64,000 bases of DNA from Gemmatimonadota bacterium (GTDB lineage: Bacteria; Latescibacterota; UBA2968; UBA8231). Positions 43,662-53,125 of this stretch are shown piece after piece. How positions within the stretch are numbered: the stretch's first letter is position 1; every line of letters starts with the position of its first letter. The position numbers and the translations under genes were made by a program. The notes under the pieces are model-generated. The model was given only the letters and a program-made list of their open reading frames with translations. It was not told where the DNA came from and ran no database searches. The DNA lies in the NCBI GenBank assembly GCA_009840005.1, contig VXOR01000073.1:95120-159119 (forward strand). The letters run 5' to 3'.

Positions 43662-45707
43662 ATGAAACTATACCTTAGCATCCTCGTCGCTCTGCTCAGC
43701 ACAGCGAGCATGGGGCTGGCCCAAGCACCACGCGCCGCGACCATCACGGGAAAGATACACAACCCTCCAGCGCGGGAAATCGAGTTTGGCTACCGATCCT
43801 CGCTGTCGCCAACAAGGTCTGAACACCTCGTCGTGCTGGACAGTGAAAACCGCTTCGCCCTCACCTTTCCGGTTCCCCGAGGAACGCTCGTCATGGGACG
43901 CTACAAAGACCCACAACCTCCCAAGTGGAGATGGCTGGAGGGGCTGCGATCTTTCGTCTTTGGGCCGCGCGCTCAGTTGATCCTCTTTGTCGAGCCTGGG
44001 GACAGTCTGCACATCGAGATGAATGAAGGCCGTTTCTCTTCCTCCCCTGAGTTCAGCGGCCAAGGCGCGGACAACAACCGCTTCATAGCCGAGATTCTGC
44101 CCGCCTACCTCGACTACCGCCCCGACTACGAGGGGCTGGAGTTGGAGGATTTCATTCGCCAAGCGGATCAGCGGCGACAGGATGAGTTTGAGTGGCTCGC
44201 CAAGGGGCGTGAGAAATACGCGCTTTCTGCGGGGTTTATCGACTATGCAACGGCCCGCTTCAACTACGAGTGGGCTAATGAGATGATTTCCTACCCGACG
44301 CATTACAGATTTGCCAATGACCACGACAACAGGGACATCACCTCGGAGTACTACGACTTTCTACAAGACATTCCCTTGGTCGATGAGAAGGCCATAGGCA
44401 CAAGCGAATATCGCACCTTTCTGACGCGCACCTTGGACTGGGAATTAGACAAGGAGAGGCTTAAACCTCCCACGCTGTCCGAGATGTACGATTTTTCGGG
44501 TTTGGAATTGTCAGACGCCGACCAGATTCAACTCGACTCCCTATACGAAAAGGAGGGCCGAAGGCCCAGCCTGTCGAAAATGGTCGATTTGTCGGCATTG
44601 GGTTTGTCGGATTCGGAGCAGATCCAACTGGAGTCCCTGTACGAAAATCGCCGCTCGCTCAGGCTGTCCGAAAGATTCGATTTGTCGAAATTCGATCTGT
44701 CAGACGCCGCCATAGCCCAACTCGACTCGTTCTACGAAAGGTCGGATAAATCCTATGGTACTGCGAAGTCAAGCGGGTACGAATCGTCTAGCATTGATAC
44801 GATGGGCACGAGGGTGGTGTTCCACCTACCTATGGAAGAAGAGCTTGAGGGAACGGGTGAGAGAGTCCCGCTATCTGAGCTACTCGATTGGTCGGAGTTG
44901 AGTCTATCGGCCGCTGCCGTGGCTCGCCTCGACTCCCTGTACGAACAGCGCCGCTCGCTCAAGCTGTCCGAGAAACTCGACTTGTCGGAATTTGGTCTGT
45001 CGGAAGCGGCTCAAGCCCAACTCGACTCCATGTATGCCGCGCCTTGGATGAGGAGGATTAGTTTTGGTGGGAAACGCTACGCTCTAGCTAAGCAAAAACT
45101 GGACGGGAAAGTACTCTATTGGTTTCTGGCCGGCGAGCTGATTAATGGGTTTGAGCGCGGCCACACAGACTTTGCCTTGGTCCATGAAAGGTGGGAGGAA
45201 TTCAAAGAAACTAACCCCTATCCAGAATACAACGAAGCTATCGAGGCGGCATTGACCAAGGCGCTGGTTCTACAACCGGGGCAACCTGCGCCCGACTTCA
45301 CGCTCGACGACCTCGATGGCCAGCCGGTATCGCTGAACCAATTCAAAGGGAAGGCGATATTCATCGATTTCTGGGCGAGTTGGTGCGGGCCATGTATCAG
45401 CGATCTGCCCTATATACAGAAAATCAAGGCCGAGATGGCCGAGCAGCCGGTCGTCTTCCTCAACATTTCGTTGGACGACGATGAGGCAGCTTGGAGAAAA
45501 GCGATTGCCAAACACGAGATCAAAGGTGTCCATCTGCGGGCGGCTGGGTGGAGTGCGGACGTAGCAAAAGCCTATAGCATCAGTAGTTTGCCTTCGTATT
45601 ACGTGGTGGATGCACAAGGGCGAATCGCGGAACGGCTGCGCGTATTGGACGATACTCAAGGGATCGTCGCCATAATCGCGGAGAGCACCAAAGCAGCGGG
45701 CGGCTAA
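43662..45707 (+). CDS. Secreted TlpA-like thioredoxin-fold protein with internal 30-35-residue repeats
   Basis: ATG 43662 is preceded by GGAG at eight bases and opens a signal peptide (MKLYLSILVALLSTASMGLAQA); a start at 43545 is rejected. The 681-residue product has an N-terminal beta-rich domain (TITGKIHNPPAREIEFGY), a middle helical domain and a set of related repeats at about 270-460. A C-terminal TlpA/AhpC-TSA domain carries the redox motif WASWCGPC near residue 570 and the cis-proline SLPSYYVVD. Related DUF4369-thioredoxin proteins of the FCB group reduce periplasmic disulfides. The gap to the permease gene is 140 bases, so it may share the ABC operon. The repeats are not ones I recognise. 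Confidence 0.85.
   Translation: MKLYLSILVALLSTASMGLAQAPRAATITGKIHNPPAREIEFGYRSSLSPTRSEHLVVLDSENRFALTFPVPRGTLVMGRYKDPQPPKWRWLEGLRSFVFGPRAQLILFVEPGDSLHIEMNEGRFSSSPEFSGQGADNNRFIAEILPAYLDYRPDYEGLELEDFIRQADQRRQDEFEWLAKGREKYALSAGFIDYATARFNYEWANEMISYPTHYRFANDHDNRDITSEYYDFLQDIPLVDEKAIGTSEYRTFLTRTLDWELDKERLKPPTLSEMYDFSGLELSDADQIQLDSLYEKEGRRPSLSKMVDLSALGLSDSEQIQLESLYENRRSLRLSERFDLSKFDLSDAAIAQLDSFYERSDKSYGTAKSSGYESSSIDTMGTRVVFHLPMEEELEGTGERVPLSELLDWSELSLSAAAVARLDSLYEQRRSLKLSEKLDLSEFGLSEAAQAQLDSMYAAPWMRRISFGGKRYALAKQKLDGKVLYWFLAGELINGFERGHTDFALVHERWEEFKETNPYPEYNEAIEAALTKALVLQPGQPAPDFTLDDLDGQPVSLNQFKGKAIFIDFWASWCGPCISDLPYIQKIKAEMAEQPVVFLNISLDDDEAAWRKAIAKHEIKGVHLRAAGWSADVAKAYSISSLPSYYVVDAQGRIAERLRVLDDTQGIVAIIAESTKAAGG
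44470..45045 (+). repeat. Repeat array inside the TlpA-like protein
   Basis: About five copies of a 30-35-residue unit are visible: L-S-E-x-x-D-(F/L/W)-S-x-(L/F)-x-L-S-(D/E/A)-A-x-x-x-(Q/R)-L-(D/E)-S-(L/F/M)-Y-E, often ending RRSL(K/R). Examples are MYDFSGLELSDADQIQLDSL and KLDLSEFGLSEAAQAQLDSM. One 60-residue interruption separates copies three and four. The conserved S, D, L and Y suggest a helical or solenoid unit. Confidence 0.8.
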
Positions 45708-45732
45708 TCGCCAGACTAGCCGAAGTTCAAGC

Positions 45733-45763
45733 AAAGGGGTCGGGATTGCTCCCGGCCCCTTTT
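45733..45763 (+). terminator. Rho-independent terminator after the TlpA-like gene
   Basis: The stem aaaggggtcggga (45733-45745) pairs with tcccggcccctttt (from 45750) with one G-T pair and a four-base loop. T residues follow. Confidence 0.85.
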
Positions 45764-45808
45764 TGCGCTATCATCAAAATCTCTCCCCAACAACGAAAGC
45801 CAACGCAC

Positions 45809-46558
45809 ATGACCACCGAGATATTTGCCGGGCGCACCGCCTTAGTAACGGGCGGCAGTCGCGGCATCGGCCGCGCCATCGTCCGAATGCTGGCCGAACA
45901 CGGAGCCAAAGTCGCCATCAACTACCAACACAATGCCGAGGCCGCGCAGGAGATCTTAGCGCAGGTCGAGTCGTGCGGCACTGAGGGCATGGTCGTCCAA
46001 GCCGACGTGTCGCAGCAGGCAGAAGTCGAGCAGATGATCGCCCAAGTGCGCGCGGCATTCGGGCCGGTCGAACTACTGGTCAACAACGCCGGGATCGCCT
46101 ATACCCAAGAGCACGGCGAGTTCGGCTTTGCCGAGTGGGAGAGGATGTTTGCGGTCAACGTCCACGGGCCGTTTTTGACCACTTGGGCCGTCAAGGACGA
46201 GATGATTGCGCGGCGCTTTGGGCGAATCGTCAATATCTCCTCGCTGGCCGCTTGGCTGCTCAAGCCGAACATGATCCACTACGCCACGACCAAGGCGGCC
46301 GTCATCGCCTTCACCCGGCAATGCGCCCAAGCGTTTGCCGAGCACAATGTGCGGATCAACTGCCTAGCGCCGGGGCTGACGGATACCGAGCTGGCGCGCT
46401 CGGCTAATCCCGGCCAAGTCGCCGAACTCATCGCCAGCACTCCGTTGGGACGGATGGCCGATCCGGCGGAGATGGCGTCGGTGGTGCGCTTTTTATTGTC
46501 TGAAGAATCCAGTTTTATCACCGGACAGACGATTACCGCCTGCGGCGGCCGGTCGTAA
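45809..46558 (+). CDS. Short-chain dehydrogenase/reductase (SDR)
   Basis: The 249-residue SDR starts at ATG 45809; an earlier in-frame ATG lies in the preceding terminator. It has TGGSRGIG for NAD(P) binding, NNAG, the serine in NISSLAAW and YATTK as the catalytic pair. The C-terminus FLLSEESSFITGQTITACGG is typical of FabG-like enzymes. The substrate is unknown. It stands before a class III aminotransferase, 95 bases away. Confidence 0.9.
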   Translation: MTTEIFAGRTALVTGGSRGIGRAIVRMLAEHGAKVAINYQHNAEAAQEILAQVESCGTEGMVVQADVSQQAEVEQMIAQVRAAFGPVELLVNNAGIAYTQEHGEFGFAEWERMFAVNVHGPFLTTWAVKDEMIARRFGRIVNISSLAAWLLKPNMIHYATTKAAVIAFTRQCAQAFAEHNVRINCLAPGLTDTELARSANPGQVAELIASTPLGRMADPAEMASVVRFLLSEESSFITGQTITACGGRS

Positions 46559-46653
46559 CGTAGGGGCAACCCTTGTGGTTGCCCAAGCTCCGACCCTAAA
46601 GGCTACACCTAACGGAAATCTGGGTGTCGTATATTGAAGAAAGGCAACGGTCC

Positions 46654-48018
46654 ATGAGCAACCAGATATACAAGCAATACGGCGCGGCGCGGCCCCGGTC
46701 GCAGGAGTACTTTGACCGCGCCTGTAAGACGCTCGGCGGCAAGGTGGGACACGATTTGCGCTACGCAACGCCGATGCCGCTCTATATCGAGCGGGGGGCT
46801 GGCGGTCGCAAGTGGGATGTCGATGGCAACGAGTATATCGACTTCCTACTTGGGAATGGTGCCCTGCTCTTGGGGCACGCGCCCGCCGAAGTCGTAGAAG
46901 CCATCGCCGAGGCAGTGGGGCGTGGAACGCACTTTGGCAACGACCATCCACTGCACATCGAATGGGCCGAGCGCATACAGGCGCTGGTTCCCTCGGCCGA
47001 GCGCGTGCGCTTGGTCAATTCGGGAACGGAGGCAACCCTGCTGGCGCTGCGCTTGGCGCGGGCGTTTACCGGTCGCCGCAAGATCCTGCGCTTTGCCGGC
47101 CACTTCCACGGGTGGCACGACGACGTGATGCGCGGCGTGCAGCCGCCCTTTGACGCGGACGGCTCGTTGGGCATCCCGCCGCACGTGCGCGAGCACGTGG
47201 TCTGCGTGCCGGCAGGGGATGCGGACCAAGTCGCCGCTGTCCTCGACGCCGACAGCGATATTGCGGCGGTGATTATCGAGCCGTCAGGGGGGTCGTGGGG
47301 AAGAGTGCCTTTGGTGCCGGAGTTTTTGCGCGATCTGCAAGCAATGACTAGGGAGTGCGGAGTAGTGCTGATTTTCGACGAAGTGGTCACCGGCTTCCGC
47401 TTTAGTCCGGGCGGCGCGCAAGTGCTCTACGGGCTGCGGCCGGACCTGTCTTGTTTTGCCAAGGTGGTCGCCGGCGGCATGCCCGGCGGGGCCGTGGTGG
47501 GACGAGCAGACATTATGGAACTCTTCGACGTAACGGACGATGCCCGCCCGCGCGTGGCGCACCAAGGGACTTTTAACGGGGCACCGCTTTCGGCCGCGGC
47601 TGGGATCGCCGTGCTCGAGCGCGTGGCTACGGGCGAGCCGATAGACCAAGCCAACGCCCGCGCTGCTGAACTGCGCGCTGCCTGGGACGAAGTACTGGAG
47701 CGCCGAGGCATCGCCGGGTACGTGTACGGGGTGTGTTCGACGTTCCATGTCTATTTTGAGACCGATCGCCAGCGCGTGCAAAAAGCCCAGAGCCGGGCGG
47801 ATTTGCACACGACCGAGGCCGAGCGGCTCAAGGGGATGCCGGGGCAGTTGATCGAAGAGTACCAGCGCAGTTTGCGCTTTTACGGAGTCGATAACATGAG
47901 CTCCACCGGCGGCGTGCTCTCGTCGGCGCACACGGCCCAAGATGTCGAGGAAGCGACCGCGGCGTTTGCCCAGACGGTTGATTCGCTGTTGGCGCAAGGG
48001 CTGATTTTGGCGTTGTAG
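46654..48018 (+). CDS. Class III aminotransferase (glutamate-1-semialdehyde aminomutase-like)
   Basis: The 454-residue PLP enzyme starts at ATG 46654, with GAAAGG nine bases upstream. Motifs are LVNSGTEATLLALRLAR, AGHFHGWHDD, VIIEPSGGSWG, LIFDEVVTGFRFSPGGAQ and CFAKVVAGGMPGGAVVG, with the PLP lysine. The HFHGWHD and 'DEVVTGFR' motifs are shared with HemL, but no heme genes are near. The inserted segment at about 370-400 (FETDRQRVQKAQSRADLH) suggests another amino ketone substrate. It may act with the preceding SDR. HemL function is not claimed. Confidence 0.9.
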   Translation: MSNQIYKQYGAARPRSQEYFDRACKTLGGKVGHDLRYATPMPLYIERGAGGRKWDVDGNEYIDFLLGNGALLLGHAPAEVVEAIAEAVGRGTHFGNDHPLHIEWAERIQALVPSAERVRLVNSGTEATLLALRLARAFTGRRKILRFAGHFHGWHDDVMRGVQPPFDADGSLGIPPHVREHVVCVPAGDADQVAAVLDADSDIAAVIIEPSGGSWGRVPLVPEFLRDLQAMTRECGVVLIFDEVVTGFRFSPGGAQVLYGLRPDLSCFAKVVAGGMPGGAVVGRADIMELFDVTDDARPRVAHQGTFNGAPLSAAAGIAVLERVATGEPIDQANARAAELRAAWDEVLERRGIAGYVYGVCSTFHVYFETDRQRVQKAQSRADLHTTEAERLKGMPGQLIEEYQRSLRFYGVDNMSSTGGVLSSAHTAQDVEEATAAFAQTVDSLLAQGLILAL

Positions 48019-48028
48019 CACTGCGGCC

Positions 48029-48055
48029 TTGCCGGATGGCGCGGTCGGCTATAAT
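48029..48055 (+). promoter_or_regulatory. Probable promoter of the purF-like gene
   Basis: A perfect TATAAT lies at 48050-48055, about 42 bases before the purF ATG. The best -35 match is TTGCCG at 48029-48034, with only 15 bases of spacing. The -10 is convincing and the -35 weak. Confidence 0.5.
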
Positions 48056-48097
48056 TTTTTGTTACATTCCCTTGACATTTTGCCGCGAGGAACGTCT

Positions 48098-49573
48098 ATG
48101 GCCGAAGTCGTTCGCCACAACTGTGGTTTGACCGTAGCCCACTCTCTGCACGACGCCTACCGCTTTATTCATTCGCTACAGCATCGGGGCCGGGAGGCGG
48201 CCGGTATTGCTGCAGTAGGAGATGGCCGCATCGACGTGATCAAGTGGAAGGGTGGGGTCTCGCGCTTTGACGTAACCGACCTCCACAAAATTTTCCTCAG
48301 CCCCAATTACCATACCTACATGGCCCACGTGCGCTACGCCACCCGCGGCTCGAAGGACAAAATCCTCGAGGAGGCGCATCCGCACGTCATCGGCGGCACG
48401 GTCGAACACCGCGACAACCACATCCTGATCTGGGACTGCGACATGGCGGCCGTCCACAACGGCCAAGTCGATCGGGCTTTCTTCCAAGACTCGGCTCCTT
48501 TGTACCTGTATTCGAGTTGCGATACTGAAGCTTTGCTCTACCTCTACCGCGAGCGCGGCGCGCACAACTTTCTCAAGGAAGTGCCCGGTGCCTATACCTT
48601 GGCCATTGCCGACAAGCGCGAGCGCGACGTGATCGCAATCCGCGATCGCACTGGGATCAAACCCGGAGTGCTCGGCTGGAAGGACGGCAAGTACGTGATG
48701 GCCTCAGAGGACATCGCCTTCCGCAAAAACGGCGGCGAATACGTCGAAGATTTGGAGCCGGGAGCGATCTACTCTCTCACGCCCGAAGGGAACTACCACA
48801 AGGAAGTCGTGGTCTCGACCAACCTCGCCTATTGCTTTTTTGAGTGGAACTACATCACCGACCTCGACTCGATCATCAACGGCGTCAGCGTGCGCCGCAT
48901 CCGCGAATCGCTGGGCGAGATACTCAGTGAGGAGTTTCGGCCGCCTGACGTCGATCTGGTTACGTACTTGCCGCGCTGTCCCGAGGTGGCGGCCCGCGCC
49001 TATGCCAAGCAGGCGGAACTGCCCTTTGAACCCGTGTTCTACAAGATGCGCGGCGAGCGCTCGTTCCAAGGCTCGACTGCTGGCGAGCGCAAAGAGTCGA
49101 TCGACCAGAACCTGCACCTTTTGCCCGGGATGGCGCAAAAGCTCAAGGGCAAGACCGTAATCCTGATCGATGACAGCATCATCCGCGGCAACAACTCCAA
49201 GCGCGCCTGCGACCTGCTCTACGAGGAAGCTGGCGTCGGGCAGGCCTATTTGGTGAGCTACACGCCGCCGATTGGCATTATTGGCGACGATGGTGTGCCG
49301 AGGGGATGCACCTTTGGGGTGGATATGCCGCCGGACCCGCCGCCGGACGACGAGTTTATCGCGCGTGGGCGCACGGCCGAGGCCATTAGCGAGGCGATGG
49401 GGATGCCGGTGATTTACTTGTCGCAGCAGGGGATGCTAGATGCCTTTGCGCGCGCCGGCCTGCCCGAGCGCGACTTGTGTACGTACTGCATTGGTGGGTG
49501 CATGCCCTTTGAAGCGGCTGGGTCGTTGATCCAAATTGGCGACAGGCCGCAACTCGACTTGTGGCGGGCGTGA
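48098..49573 (+). CDS. purF: Amidophosphoribosyltransferase (PurF-like)
   Basis: This is a glutamine amidotransferase class II enzyme that would make phosphoribosylamine from PRPP and glutamine, the first step of purine synthesis. ATG 48098 gives MAEVVRHNCGL, so the nucleophile cysteine would be residue 9 after removal of an eight-residue propeptide. The glutaminase domain has SLQHRGREAAGIA and HVRYATRGS. The phosphoribosyltransferase domain has the PRPP loop VILIDDSIIRGNNS (near 364). C-terminal CTYCIGGC resembles the Fe-S cysteines of Bacillus-type enzymes. At 491 residues it is normal in length. No other pur genes are adjacent, and several segments differ from common PurF, so a specialised paralogue cannot be excluded. 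Confidence 0.85.
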   Translation: MAEVVRHNCGLTVAHSLHDAYRFIHSLQHRGREAAGIAAVGDGRIDVIKWKGGVSRFDVTDLHKIFLSPNYHTYMAHVRYATRGSKDKILEEAHPHVIGGTVEHRDNHILIWDCDMAAVHNGQVDRAFFQDSAPLYLYSSCDTEALLYLYRERGAHNFLKEVPGAYTLAIADKRERDVIAIRDRTGIKPGVLGWKDGKYVMASEDIAFRKNGGEYVEDLEPGAIYSLTPEGNYHKEVVVSTNLAYCFFEWNYITDLDSIINGVSVRRIRESLGEILSEEFRPPDVDLVTYLPRCPEVAARAYAKQAELPFEPVFYKMRGERSFQGSTAGERKESIDQNLHLLPGMAQKLKGKTVILIDDSIIRGNNSKRACDLLYEEAGVGQAYLVSYTPPIGIIGDDGVPRGCTFGVDMPPDPPPDDEFIARGRTAEAISEAMGMPVIYLSQQGMLDAFARAGLPERDLCTYCIGGCMPFEAAGSLIQIGDRPQLDLWRA

Positions 49574-49596
49574 CCGAGAGACAATTTGGACGGCAG

Positions 49597-49631
49597 CGGG
49601 CGAGGATTTCTTTCCTCGCCCGTATTTTTTT
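49597..49631 (+). terminator. Rho-independent terminator after purF
   Basis: The 10-bp stem cgggcgagga (49597-49606) pairs with tcctcgcccg (49613-49622) and is followed by TATTTTTTT. The convergent protease gene ends just beyond. Confidence 0.9.
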
Positions 49632-49641
49632 GCAGGATAGG

Positions 49642-51324
49642 CTAGTCCCGTACGATGGCTAGACGGTGCAGTGCCGTCTGACCGTCGGCTTCTAGGACGA
49701 GATGATAGACGCCACTGGCGACGAACTTGCCGGCGGCATTGCGCCCGTCCCACGGCACCATGTGGTTTTCGCGGGCGGCGCGGGGGCCTAAGTCTTTCGA
49801 CCAGACCAAGTCGCCGTTGGTCGAAAAGATCGACAGGCGGGTCTGGGTGCTAGGGGAGGCCAAGTCGAAGACTAGGTGGGTCTGTTGGTATTGGCCGGGG
49901 CGGAAGGGGTTGGGGTAGCTGGGTTTGAACAGGGTGGCGAGGGCCGCTCGCGCGTCGGTCAGTTCGGGGTCAAATTCCACGGACACTTGGTAGGGATAGG
50001 CTGCGCCGTGGTCTTCGGCTGAGGAGATTACTAGGACGACCTCTTCGTATTGGTCCCAGCTAACGACGCGAACCGTCGGCTCTGCAACCGGCCGCACCGC
50101 GATGCTGTCGGGGGCGATTAATAGCAGATGGCGACGCCAAGCACCACGGGAAGACTCAAAGGCAAGGGTAACGCCGCCTAGGCGGAGCTGCGGCGCGAGG
50201 CGCAGATAGTTGCTGCCGGTGGCGTCGAGCCGGTTCGAATCGCGGACTACTGCCTTGGCAGCGACTGCGATGTCGTGAGTGGGGACGAGCGGATACTTGT
50301 TTCCTTCGGCGTAAAATCCGCGGCGATGGCGGCGGCCGGTGAAGTAATTCCAGACGGCAAATTCGCCAATAGCAACCCCCAAGCCGCCCGGCTCAACGCG
50401 GCGGATGACGCGGTCGAAGTGATCGAGGTTGACGCTTTGGCGCTCCTTGAGTTCTTCCCAGATCAGGCGGTTGAGATCGCGGCCATAGTGCTGGTCGAGG
50501 AAGTGGGAAAAAATTGCACTGCCGTAGGTGTGGGAGGCATTGACGTTGGAGTTGAGGGCGCGGTGGGGTATGCTCAGGAAGTGCGGCAAATACTGGAGAT
50601 AATCGTCGATGTGCGGATAGGCCACTTCCTCCATCCAAGTCGAGGTTGATTCCTGCCACCAACTGCCATCTCTACCTGCGTAGTAGCCAAACTGAATGGC
50701 ATGGTGGAACTCGTGGGCGATGGTCACGCGCAGAGCGTCTAGTCCGCGAGTCTGTACGTAGCTGGAATCGGTGAAATTGTTGTCGATTTCGAGGTGGCTA
50801 TGCGTGACCGCGTTGGACGACCCGGGATAGGCACAGCCGTAAATAGGAGCCGAGAACCCACATCCTCCGTGCCCTAAGTCTATGACGTAAACGTCGTATT
50901 CCTCGCCGCCGCCCAAGCCGTTGTCCGAAGGCGGCGGGTTGTAGCCAAGCTGTTCTACTTCCAACTCCCAAGTGCTATCGAGGACGGTGGCGGCGAGGTC
51001 AATGTAGTCTGGGATGCCGTTAGCATCGTCGTCGGTAGGATCAACCGCGTCGCTACCTTCGGTGTCGTAGTGGACGCGAAAATGACCCGAAGGCGTTAGC
51101 AAGCTGTGCTGAGTGCTAGGTCGGCGCTGTACGAGTTTTAGACGCTGGTGCCCGGTGCTCAGCTCTGAGGCCGCGTCCATGGCTTGGAGCAAGTAGGGGG
51201 TGCCGCAGCGCAGTGCGGTCGGTGCGCTTTCTGCATGGCCGTCCACTGTGCCGAGAGACAACAGGACGATGAGCAGTTTGGGTACGACAGCAATACCTGC
51301 CCGCTCCGCGCAAACCCCTTTCAT
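49642..51324 (-). CDS. Secreted zinc metalloprotease-like protein with T9SS/FlgD-type C-terminal domain
   Basis: The 560-residue product from ATG 51324 has AGGAG upstream and a signal peptide (KLLIVLLSLGTVDGHA). The catalytic domain contains VTIAHEFHHAIQFGYY, a zincin HExxH-type site (HEFHH), then WWQESTSTWMEE, which supplies a downstream acidic residue. This resembles the MXAN_6640-type putative metalloproteases. The last 80-90 residues (PSYPNPFRPGQYQQTHLVFDL ... WDGRNAAGKFVASGVYHLVL) form an Ig-like sorting domain of the Por/FlgD kind. With a SprA-like channel in the window, type IX export is inferred. It is 30 bases downstream of the DUF4380-like gene on the same strand. Confidence 0.85.
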   Translation of the reverse strand: MKGVCAERAGIAVVPKLLIVLLSLGTVDGHAESAPTALRCGTPYLLQAMDAASELSTGHQRLKLVQRRPSTQHSLLTPSGHFRVHYDTEGSDAVDPTDDDANGIPDYIDLAATVLDSTWELEVEQLGYNPPPSDNGLGGGEEYDVYVIDLGHGGCGFSAPIYGCAYPGSSNAVTHSHLEIDNNFTDSSYVQTRGLDALRVTIAHEFHHAIQFGYYAGRDGSWWQESTSTWMEEVAYPHIDDYLQYLPHFLSIPHRALNSNVNASHTYGSAIFSHFLDQHYGRDLNRLIWEELKERQSVNLDHFDRVIRRVEPGGLGVAIGEFAVWNYFTGRRHRRGFYAEGNKYPLVPTHDIAVAAKAVVRDSNRLDATGSNYLRLAPQLRLGGVTLAFESSRGAWRRHLLLIAPDSIAVRPVAEPTVRVVSWDQYEEVVLVISSAEDHGAAYPYQVSVEFDPELTDARAALATLFKPSYPNPFRPGQYQQTHLVFDLASPSTQTRLSIFSTNGDLVWSKDLGPRAARENHMVPWDGRNAAGKFVASGVYHLVLEADGQTALHRLAIVRD

Positions 51325-51353
51325 CGCCCTGCTCCTTTTCTTGCGTTGGGACA

Positions 51354-52265
51354 CTATTTGCCCAGCATTTCGACCCAGCTTTCGGGATCGTCGCCGTCAA
51401 TTCCGACGATCAATTCCAATGTTTGTTCCATCCACAAGGTGTCCCCCGGCATCAGCTCGCTCAGCGGGCCGACGTTTTCGATTTCGCCAAAGCGCGGCTT
51501 GCCGTCGAACACTTCGGGCGTGGAATTGAACATCGTCACCGTGCCGCCGTCTTCGGGGTATTCGGCATCGGCGACATGGGCGACGGTGGATTTGAGCGCG
51601 GTCTCGTTCCAGACGAAGGCGATCCAGCCAGCGTTGCCGTTGGTGCCGACCTTGTGCCAGCCGTTTTGCGGCTCGATCCGATAGTCGAGCGCGAGAGCGT
51701 GAGGCCCTAGGTGGATACCGGCTTCGTTGGGGTCGGTGCTCGGCCAGAATAGCAGACTGCGGCGGCCCTTTGTGCGCCAGGGGGTGACGCCGACGCCCGC
51801 ATCGGGGCGGATGACGTTGAGGGCCCAGCAGGCGATGCGGCGCGGTTTGTCGCGCATGTTTTTGAAGCCGTGGCGGATGTGGAGCATTGGTCGTTCGGCG
51901 TCGAGCGCAATCTCCATAGTCAAGCGCAAACCCGAGCTATCGTCTGGGGCGGCGGTGAGGCGCACGGCGCGTGCGCCGGTCCTCTCAGCGGTGGCCGGTT
52001 GCAGGGCCGGCAGCCCGGATTCGGGAATCTGGGTCGGCTCGAAAAACCACGAGCGCACGCCGATGTATTCGTATTCGCGATAGACGTGGAGGGGGTTTTC
52101 GCCGCCTTTGAGGCGGAAGGCGAGGACTCGCGGATAAGGTTCGGCGATGGCAAAAGCCTCGGCGCGGTCGTTTTTGAGCCAAAAGCCAGTAAAGCCTTCG
52201 TACTGGTCGGTTTGGGCGGCTAGGGGTAAGGCGGCTAAGAGTAAAAAACAGCAAGCGATGTGCAT
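51354..52265 (-). CDS. Secreted DUF4380-like protein (aldose-epimerase-like fold)
   Basis: The 303-residue product has a signal peptide (MHIACCFLLLAALPLAAQ). The body is beta-rich, with segments such as FRLKGGENPLHVYREYEY, LTMEIALDAERPMLHIRHGFKN and IACWALNVIRPDAGVGVTPW. These fit DUF4380, a galactose-mutarotase-like sandwich fold probably binding carbohydrate. No catalytic residues can be named. It precedes the metalloprotease gene and is likely co-transcribed with it. Confidence 0.72.
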   Translation of the reverse strand: MHIACCFLLLAALPLAAQTDQYEGFTGFWLKNDRAEAFAIAEPYPRVLAFRLKGGENPLHVYREYEYIGVRSWFFEPTQIPESGLPALQPATAERTGARAVRLTAAPDDSSGLRLTMEIALDAERPMLHIRHGFKNMRDKPRRIACWALNVIRPDAGVGVTPWRTKGRRSLLFWPSTDPNEAGIHLGPHALALDYRIEPQNGWHKVGTNGNAGWIAFVWNETALKSTVAHVADAEYPEDGGTVTMFNSTPEVFDGKPRFGEIENVGPLSELMPGDTLWMEQTLELIVGIDGDDPESWVEMLGK

Positions 52266-52366
52266 GGGATTCCTCTGCTTTAAGGGTAGGGAGTTGTCGG
52301 CGACCGATTAATTGTGCATGATAGGGCCTCCGAATATGCCCGTCAACGCAACAAAGGAGAAAACCA

Positions 52367-53098
52367 ATGATCGTCGAAGAAGTACGGCTGTGGAAATTGA
52401 CTCGTCGCCATGTGCGCGAGCGGCTGGAACAGGGCCTGATTAAGGGGGCAATCCTGCCCACTGGTAGTACCGAGCAGCACAACGAGCACTTAGCCATGGA
52501 GCACGATACCGCCAGCGCGGCGCATGTGGCGCACCAAGCGGCTTTGCAGCTCTATCCGCAAGTGGTAGTGGCCACGCCTCTATCCATAGGCATATCCGAG
52601 CATTGGATGGAGTTCCCCGGCACCTTGAGCCTGCGGCCAGAGACCTTTTTTGCCGTGGCCTACGACGTGTGTGAGTCGCTCAAGCGGCACGGGGTTGAGC
52701 ACATCCTGATATGCAATGGCCACGCTGGCAACGGCCCGTTGGGCGGCCAAGTCGAGGAGTTCAGCCAGCGGCTGGACATGGATGTGCAGTTTTATTCGTA
52801 TTGGGCGGCGTATTCAGAGGAACTGGTCGCCGAGGTGCTGGAATCGGGGGATTGCCCAGCGCACGCGGCCGAGTTTGAGACCTCGTTTGCCATGGCGGCG
52901 TTTCCCGAGAACGTGCACTGGAAAGGGGTCGATTACGAAGGGGCCAATCTCCAGATCCAGAGCGAGAGCTACGCGCCGCGCGACCCAGTTTACTTTGAGG
53001 CGGGCCGCGACTTGGCCACACCCAAGAAAGGCCGAGTGATGGCCGATGTGGCCATTGACTGGGTCGCTGCTAAGATGAAGGAGATGATCGGCACTTAG
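52367..53098 (+). CDS. Creatininase family amidohydrolase
   Basis: The 243-residue enzyme of the creatininase/MftE superfamily has the metal-binding pattern in order. E37 and H39 lie in GSTEQHNEHLAMEHDT, with D48, and the histidine in ICNGHAGNGP (about 120) and glutamate in EFETSFAM (about 168) follow. Members hydrolyse cyclic amides such as creatinine, or process peptides (MftE) and formamides, so the substrate is open. Length is typical. The start is preceded by AAAGGAG. Confidence 0.9.
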   Translation: MIVEEVRLWKLTRRHVRERLEQGLIKGAILPTGSTEQHNEHLAMEHDTASAAHVAHQAALQLYPQVVVATPLSIGISEHWMEFPGTLSLRPETFFAVAYDVCESLKRHGVEHILICNGHAGNGPLGGQVEEFSQRLDMDVQFYSYWAAYSEELVAEVLESGDCPAHAAEFETSFAMAAFPENVHWKGVDYEGANLQIQSESYAPRDPVYFEAGRDLATPKKGRVMADVAIDWVAAKMKEMIGT

Positions 53099-53125
53099 GG
53101 AAGCGACTGAGCGTTGGTGGCCCTC

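Noticed and set aside
46654..48018. Glutamate-1-semialdehyde aminomutase (HemL) as the precise function
   Set aside because: The general motifs match, but no heme-pathway neighbour and an extra segment near residue 370-400 leave the substrate open, so only class III aminotransferase is claimed.
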